Positions 61,241-64,000 of a stretch of 64,000 bases of DNA are shown piece by piece (position 1 is the stretch's first letter; every line of letters begins with the position of its first letter). The stretch spans positions 29,533 to 93,532 of the forward strand of contig NZ_JBKFEY010000012.1 of NCBI RefSeq assembly GCF_046507575.1, written 5' to 3'. The notes below the pieces were generated by a model, which was not told where the DNA came from, ran no database searches, and saw only the letters and a list, made by a program, of their open reading frames with translations. The translations under genes were made by a program, and so were the position numbers. This stretch comes from Pontitalea aquivivens. Its GTDB lineage: Bacteria > Pseudomonadota > Alphaproteobacteria > Rhodobacterales > Rhodobacteraceae.

Positions 61241-61272
61241 TTCCGTCGGTTAGGGCTTCCCTTCTGACGGAA
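61241..61272 (+). terminator. Probable weak terminator
   Basis: The 7-bp TTCCGTC/GACGGAA stem with an 18-nt loop, 4 bp after the hydratase stop, is followed by TTTG. The loop is long, so it is weak. Confidence 0.45.
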
Positions 61273-61397
61273 TTTGCCGTAAGGACGCCGCTTACATGCG
61301 CGTGAAGCCCGCTCAGGCTAGAATCATCCGGTTTCCTGGAAGAACCGGGCTTTGTTGCGCAATCGAATTGTAACAGACCCGGGAAGTGGGAAATACC

Positions 61398-61664
61398 ATG
61401 GCTAATACGCCCCAATCCAAAAAACGCGCCCGTCAGAGCGAGCGCCGCAATGACGTGAACAAGGCGCGCCGTTCGCGCATCCGCACCTTTATCCGCAAAG
61501 TCGAAGAAGCCATCGCCTCGGGCAACGCCGAAGCCGCCGTTGCGGCGCTGCGCGCGGCCCAGCCGGAAATGGCCCGTGGCGTGACCAAGGGTGTGCTGCA
61601 CAAGAACACCGTTGCGCGCAAGATATCCCGCCTGTCGGCGCGCGTGAAATCGCTGAACGCCTGA
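61398..61664 (+). CDS. rpsT: Small-subunit ribosomal protein S20
   Basis: The 88-residue, very basic protein starts MANTPQSKKRARQSERR and has KARRSRIRTFIRKVEEAI and KGVLHKNTVARKISRLSARV, the three-helix S20 pattern. It binds 16S rRNA in the 30S subunit. A strong terminator follows. In related genomes the next gene is usually dnaA; here it is not. Confidence 0.96.
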   Translation: MANTPQSKKRARQSERRNDVNKARRSRIRTFIRKVEEAIASGNAEAAVAALRAAQPEMARGVTKGVLHKNTVARKISRLSARVKSLNA

Positions 61665-61686
61665 TCCGGCGGAGCAAGCAAATTTC

Positions 61687-61719
61687 AAAGGGACGCGCCA
61701 CCCAGGCGCGTCCCTTTTT
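61687..61719 (+). terminator. Rho-independent terminator of rpsT
   Basis: A perfect 13-bp stem AAAGGGACGCGCC/GGCGCGTCCCTTT with a 5-nt loop ends in five T, 22 bp after rpsT. Confidence 0.9.
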
Positions 61720-61814
61720 CGTTCCGATGCCGCAGAACGTCAGCGCAGGCCCGGGACATGCCCCGGGACATACCCCTTGCGCGCAGCCAGCACCAAAGCC
61801 ACCTTCAAACGGCA

Positions 61815-61854
61815 AAATCCGCGACGCGCCCGAGGCTGCGTCGCGGATTTTGTC
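61815..61854. terminator. Second strong hairpin, bidirectional terminator-like
   Basis: A perfect 15-bp stem (CAAAATCCGCGACGC with its complement) around a 10-nt loop starts with AAAA and ends with TTTT, so it can work on both strands. It may shield rpsT from the foreign DNA on the right. Between it and 62088 I see no gene; the DNA is AT-richer than the average of the window. Confidence 0.7.
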
Positions 61855-62087
61855 ATTACAAAACTGGTGTGACGAATCAAGATTTCATACGGGCAGGCCA
61901 TGCTTAACTGCCTGAAATCATTGAAGTGGCTAATGCTCGGAATCAAAGAATGTGCCACTGGAATCAGATTGTCTTTCGCAACATCAAAAAAGGCCGCCAA
62001 GCAAAGTGGCGACCTTCTCAGTGACTGATCGGAATGTGCTCGAGAGGCGATTTAGGCTGAAGTTTGCGTCTTGCTCAGCTTCAGGTG

Positions 62088-62525
62088 CTAGTCAGCGAAT
62101 TCTCGAACGCTTGGTAACTCTTCTTGATCGAGCGGAGGATGGTCACCCCATGTCGCTCCGACATAGAACTCTGCGTCCCAAGGCGTCCGCAACCCATCCA
62201 CTACTTTTGCGGGAACAACATCCCTTCCTGCCAAAACCCTTTCGTATGTTTTGGGGTCAAGCGCTTGCCCTTGGAAGATGGCGCTATCTACATATTGTTC
62301 ATATAGACGAAGGAGCAGAGCTTTGAACTCAATACGAGCATCTACATAATCGAAGGGGATTTGACTCCAAGCCTTGACCCTCGCGTGCTTGTATTTGGGG
62401 TGTGGCTTAAGCTTGATCGCGATGGAGATATTAACCTTGTCATGTTCGCTGGAGTAATTCAGCTGGTTTCCGACAAGATCGCGAGAATTGCAGATTGGGA
62501 TATCCGATGCGCTGCTCTCGATCCT
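62088..62525 (-). pseudogene. Unrecognised gene, 3' fragment without start
   Basis: On the minus strand an open frame of 145 codons ends with TAG at 62088-62090. It has no ATG, GTG or TTG near its 5' end. From about 62490 down it reads like real protein: SSEHDKVNISIAIKLK, PHPKYKHARVKAWSQIPFDY, RIEFKALLLRLYEQYV, YVGATWGDHPPLDQEE. Composition is more AT-rich than the rest. The missing 5' part ends where the nucleotidyltransferase fragment of the other strand begins. I do not recognise the family. Confidence 0.55.
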
Positions 62526-63111
62526 TCAGGGAATGGACCGGTACATTACCCGCCGCGATGGCGTGGACTGGGTCGAAAACCCGGCCGACCCCGAGGAAAA
62601 TTTTGCTGACAAGTGGGAAGAGCACTCTGAGCGTCGGGATGCATTCCATGAGTGGCTTCAGCAGGCCCGCAGCGATTTCGCATCGGCACATCAGGCGCTC
62701 ACTACAGACGGTGTCGGCGCCGTCCTCAGCGGACGCATAGGGCAGGGTTTGGTCGAACGCGCACTGGGGCGTCGCAATCCGGCCAGAAGGCCGGGTGTTC
62801 CCGCGCGCCTGGTCCGTGCGGTCAATCTCGTCCTTGCGCCAGCCTACATGCGAAAGCCGCGATGGCCGCAGGCTGCGGAAGGCCGCGTGACTATTCGTGC
62901 GGCGACCTTTACGCAGCAGGGTTTCAGGCCGCAGAACTTCGTGAGCAATGGCGCACCGCTTCCCAGAAATTGCAGTCTGCGTTTTGAGGCGGACACGACG
63001 GTGACCGGGCGTTTCAAGGTCTACTGGCAGGTCGTGAACACCGGGCGGGAAGCCGGTCGTGACCGCGATCCGCCGCGAGGTGCGTGTCGCCACCGGGGAT
63101 GGGCCGGATAA
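62488..63111 (+). pseudogene. CBASS-type CD-NTase (SMODS) C-terminal part with AGS-C sensor, truncated at both ends
   Basis: From about 62500 the frame gives ISDALLSILQGMDRYI and DGVDWVENPADPEENFADKW, the typical end of the SMODS nucleotidyltransferase core of cGAS/DncV-like enzymes. An Arg-rich linker follows, then FRPQNFVSNGAPLPRNC and KVYWQVVNTGREA, which fit the AGS-C nucleotide-sensor domain. The catalytic N-terminal half (GS and DxD motifs) is missing, since a stop lies in frame at 62455. After NTGREA the frame becomes random and stops at 63111. It is a broken antiphage-defence gene. Confidence 0.6.
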
Positions 63112-63498
63112 AGCAGCGTTGTTGGCGCAGCTGGAGGGCCTCTACGGTCCGCCGTCTAACCTGCCGGACAGGGATGACAGGATGTGGCGGTGGGCTCTGG
63201 ATCGCGCTTACGAGCCGATCCCGATGCCCGAGAACCCACTGATCCCTTCTTTGAAGCCTGCGCCCACGGCCTGCCGTCCGAGGGCCGGTTCGATTACCGT
63301 ATTGCCCCGGTTCTCGGCGAGGAGCGCAAATGCGGGATGAGCTATGTCGCTGAATACCGGACGAAAGGCACCGAGACGATCACCATGACCTTCCGGCTGA
63401 TCGACTACAATCTGATGGTTCAGGATCGCACTGCCGCTCGACCACAGATCGACGGAACCCTGGACGCAGCAACCCAACCTTCGGACATGAAGCTATGA
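63059..63498 (+). pseudogene. Unrecognised protein gene, 5'-truncated and frameshifted
   Basis: Two frames together give one plausible protein: TAIRREVRVATGDGPDKAAL, DRDDRMWRWALDRAYEPIPM (63059 to about 63240), then in the next frame FFEACAHGLPSEGRFDYRI, GMSYVAEYRTKGTETITM, FRLIDYNLMVQDR to a TGA at 63496-63498. The conserved look of both halves and the Cys/Gly-rich strand pattern suggest a former secreted or envelope protein, but I do not recognise it. Its left end joins the CD-NTase fragment near 63050. Confidence 0.5.
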
Positions 63499-64000
63499 CC
63501 ACGACAGCCGAAAAAGTGCAGAACATGACAGCGTGGCTGGATTTTCTGCGCGAGAACCCCGAACTTGACCCTGACACGGTGATGGAACTCCGCGTCCCGA
63601 CGAGTGTGCATGTCGAGATCATGCGCAAGGCCACGGAACTGGGCGTAACGAACCTCGATGTGCTGCTCTTCGCGCTGGCCGAGGAGGAGCGCCAGCTTGC
63701 TGATCTGCGCGCCGAAGGCCTCGACATCCGCGTGCTGCATGGCGCGACCATCGAGATCGCAGGCGTCCGCATCATCGGCGCGACGCTCTGGACGGATCTG
63801 CAACTCTACCCCGAGTTCGACGACCTCGCGCGGATTATGGTCTCGGCCTACATGCAGGACTACCGCGCCATTCGCACCGCGCCCGATACCCGCTTTACCG
63901 TTGCCGACATGCTGGATCGCCACGCGCAGGACAAGGCTGCGCTGCTCACCGCCCTGCGCGCCCCATATGAAGGCCCAACCGTGGTCATGACCCACCACCT
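63495..64000 (+). CDS. Metallophosphoesterase-like protein, 5' part
   Basis: The ATG at 63495 overlaps the previous stop (ATGA), and the frame is open to the window end. The first 70 residues are helical (MTAWLDFLRENPELDP, LRVPTSVHVEIMRKATELG, LLFALAEEERQLADLR). Then IEIAGVRIIGATLWTDL, MQDYRAIR, PYEGPTVVMTHH follow the middle part of small calcineurin-like phosphoesterases, with THH a metal-site motif. The usual N-terminal DxH motif is not seen, so this may be a chimera or a diverged start. Incomplete at the right edge. Confidence 0.6.
   Translation, partial: MTTTAEKVQNMTAWLDFLRENPELDPDTVMELRVPTSVHVEIMRKATELGVTNLDVLLFALAEEERQLADLRAEGLDIRVLHGATIEIAGVRIIGATLWTDLQLYPEFDDLARIMVSAYMQDYRAIRTAPDTRFTVADMLDRHAQDKAALLTALRAPYEGPTVVMTHH

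Noticed and set aside
61740..62000. Minus-strand 86-codon frame between rpsT and the fragment region
   Set aside because: It spans the perfect hairpin at 61815-61854 and shows no protein-like conservation pattern.
61665..62090. Search for an oriC with DnaA boxes after rpsT
   Set aside because: No TTATCCACA-like cluster was found; only hairpins and AT-richer DNA.
1..64000. CRISPR arrays, tRNA or rRNA genes
   Set aside because: No regularly spaced repeats, cloverleaf patterns or rRNA-like segments were seen on either strand.

Overview
The base composition (high GC, strong G/C third positions) and the gene content point to an alphaproteobacterium of the Rhodobacteraceae (Paracoccus/Rhodobacter-like). 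The main taxonomic hints are a FlaF-FlbT flagellin cassette with a DUF1217 gene, and a ubiB-ubiE-mutM-enoyl-CoA hydratase-rpsT block. No tRNA, rRNA or CRISPR array was seen.

Positions 1-46.3 kb are a dense catabolic island. Several products closely resemble the actinobacterial enzymes that break down the last two steroid rings (the HIP pathway): FadD3 (9161-10747), FadE30 (19549-20733), IpdF (15497-16282), EchA20 (16279-17049), IpdC (17062-18129), FadA6 (6435-7586), IpdA (40601-41485) and IpdB (41497-42300). Around them lie further acyl-CoA dehydrogenases, eleven short-chain dehydrogenases, four SnoaL-like proteins, a MaoC hydratase, thiolases, CoA ligases, a bifunctional hydratase/dehydrogenase, and an ACAD10/11-type dehydrogenase paired with a phosphotransferase like the LvaC/LvaA pair of 4-hydroxyacid catabolism. 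Uptake is probably served by branched-chain-amino-acid-type ABC transporters: one complete set at 32-37 kb with a fused LivH-LivM permease, a second binding protein at 11.8 kb, and the tail of an ATPase at base 1. Steroid ring A/B genes are not in the window.

The most striking feature is a shared 18-bp operator, consensus ATCGTCYRAANRGACKAR. It occurs nine times, each copy 50-95 bp upstream of a start codon, and together the copies precede nearly every transcription unit from 3.2 to 46.3 kb. Divergent units share one copy or carry one each. The likely reader is the TetR-type regulator at 23540-24280, so the island looks like one locally controlled regulon. A LuxR-type regulator (13303-14343) stands alone without this site.

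Positions 46.4-50.7 kb are the island edge. They hold a thiolase with different codon use, a 5' fragment of an ISL3 transposase cut by a decayed IS3 element with recognisable inverted repeats, a ParDE toxin-antitoxin pair, and a tyrosine recombinase with an internal deletion.

Positions 50.7-57.2 kb carry flagellar genes: DUF1217, flbT, flaF, fliC, a FlgN-like chaperone and a rod-binding protein on the minus strand, then fliK and flgD on the plus strand. Positions 57.2-61.7 kb are housekeeping: ubiB, ubiE, mutM, enoyl-CoA hydratase and rpsT.

After the rpsT terminator, where related genomes usually have dnaA, the window holds a patchwork of broken genes: an unrecognised 3' fragment, the C-terminal part of a CBASS-type nucleotidyltransferase with its AGS-C sensor, a frameshifted unknown, and a metallophosphoesterase-like gene running off the end.
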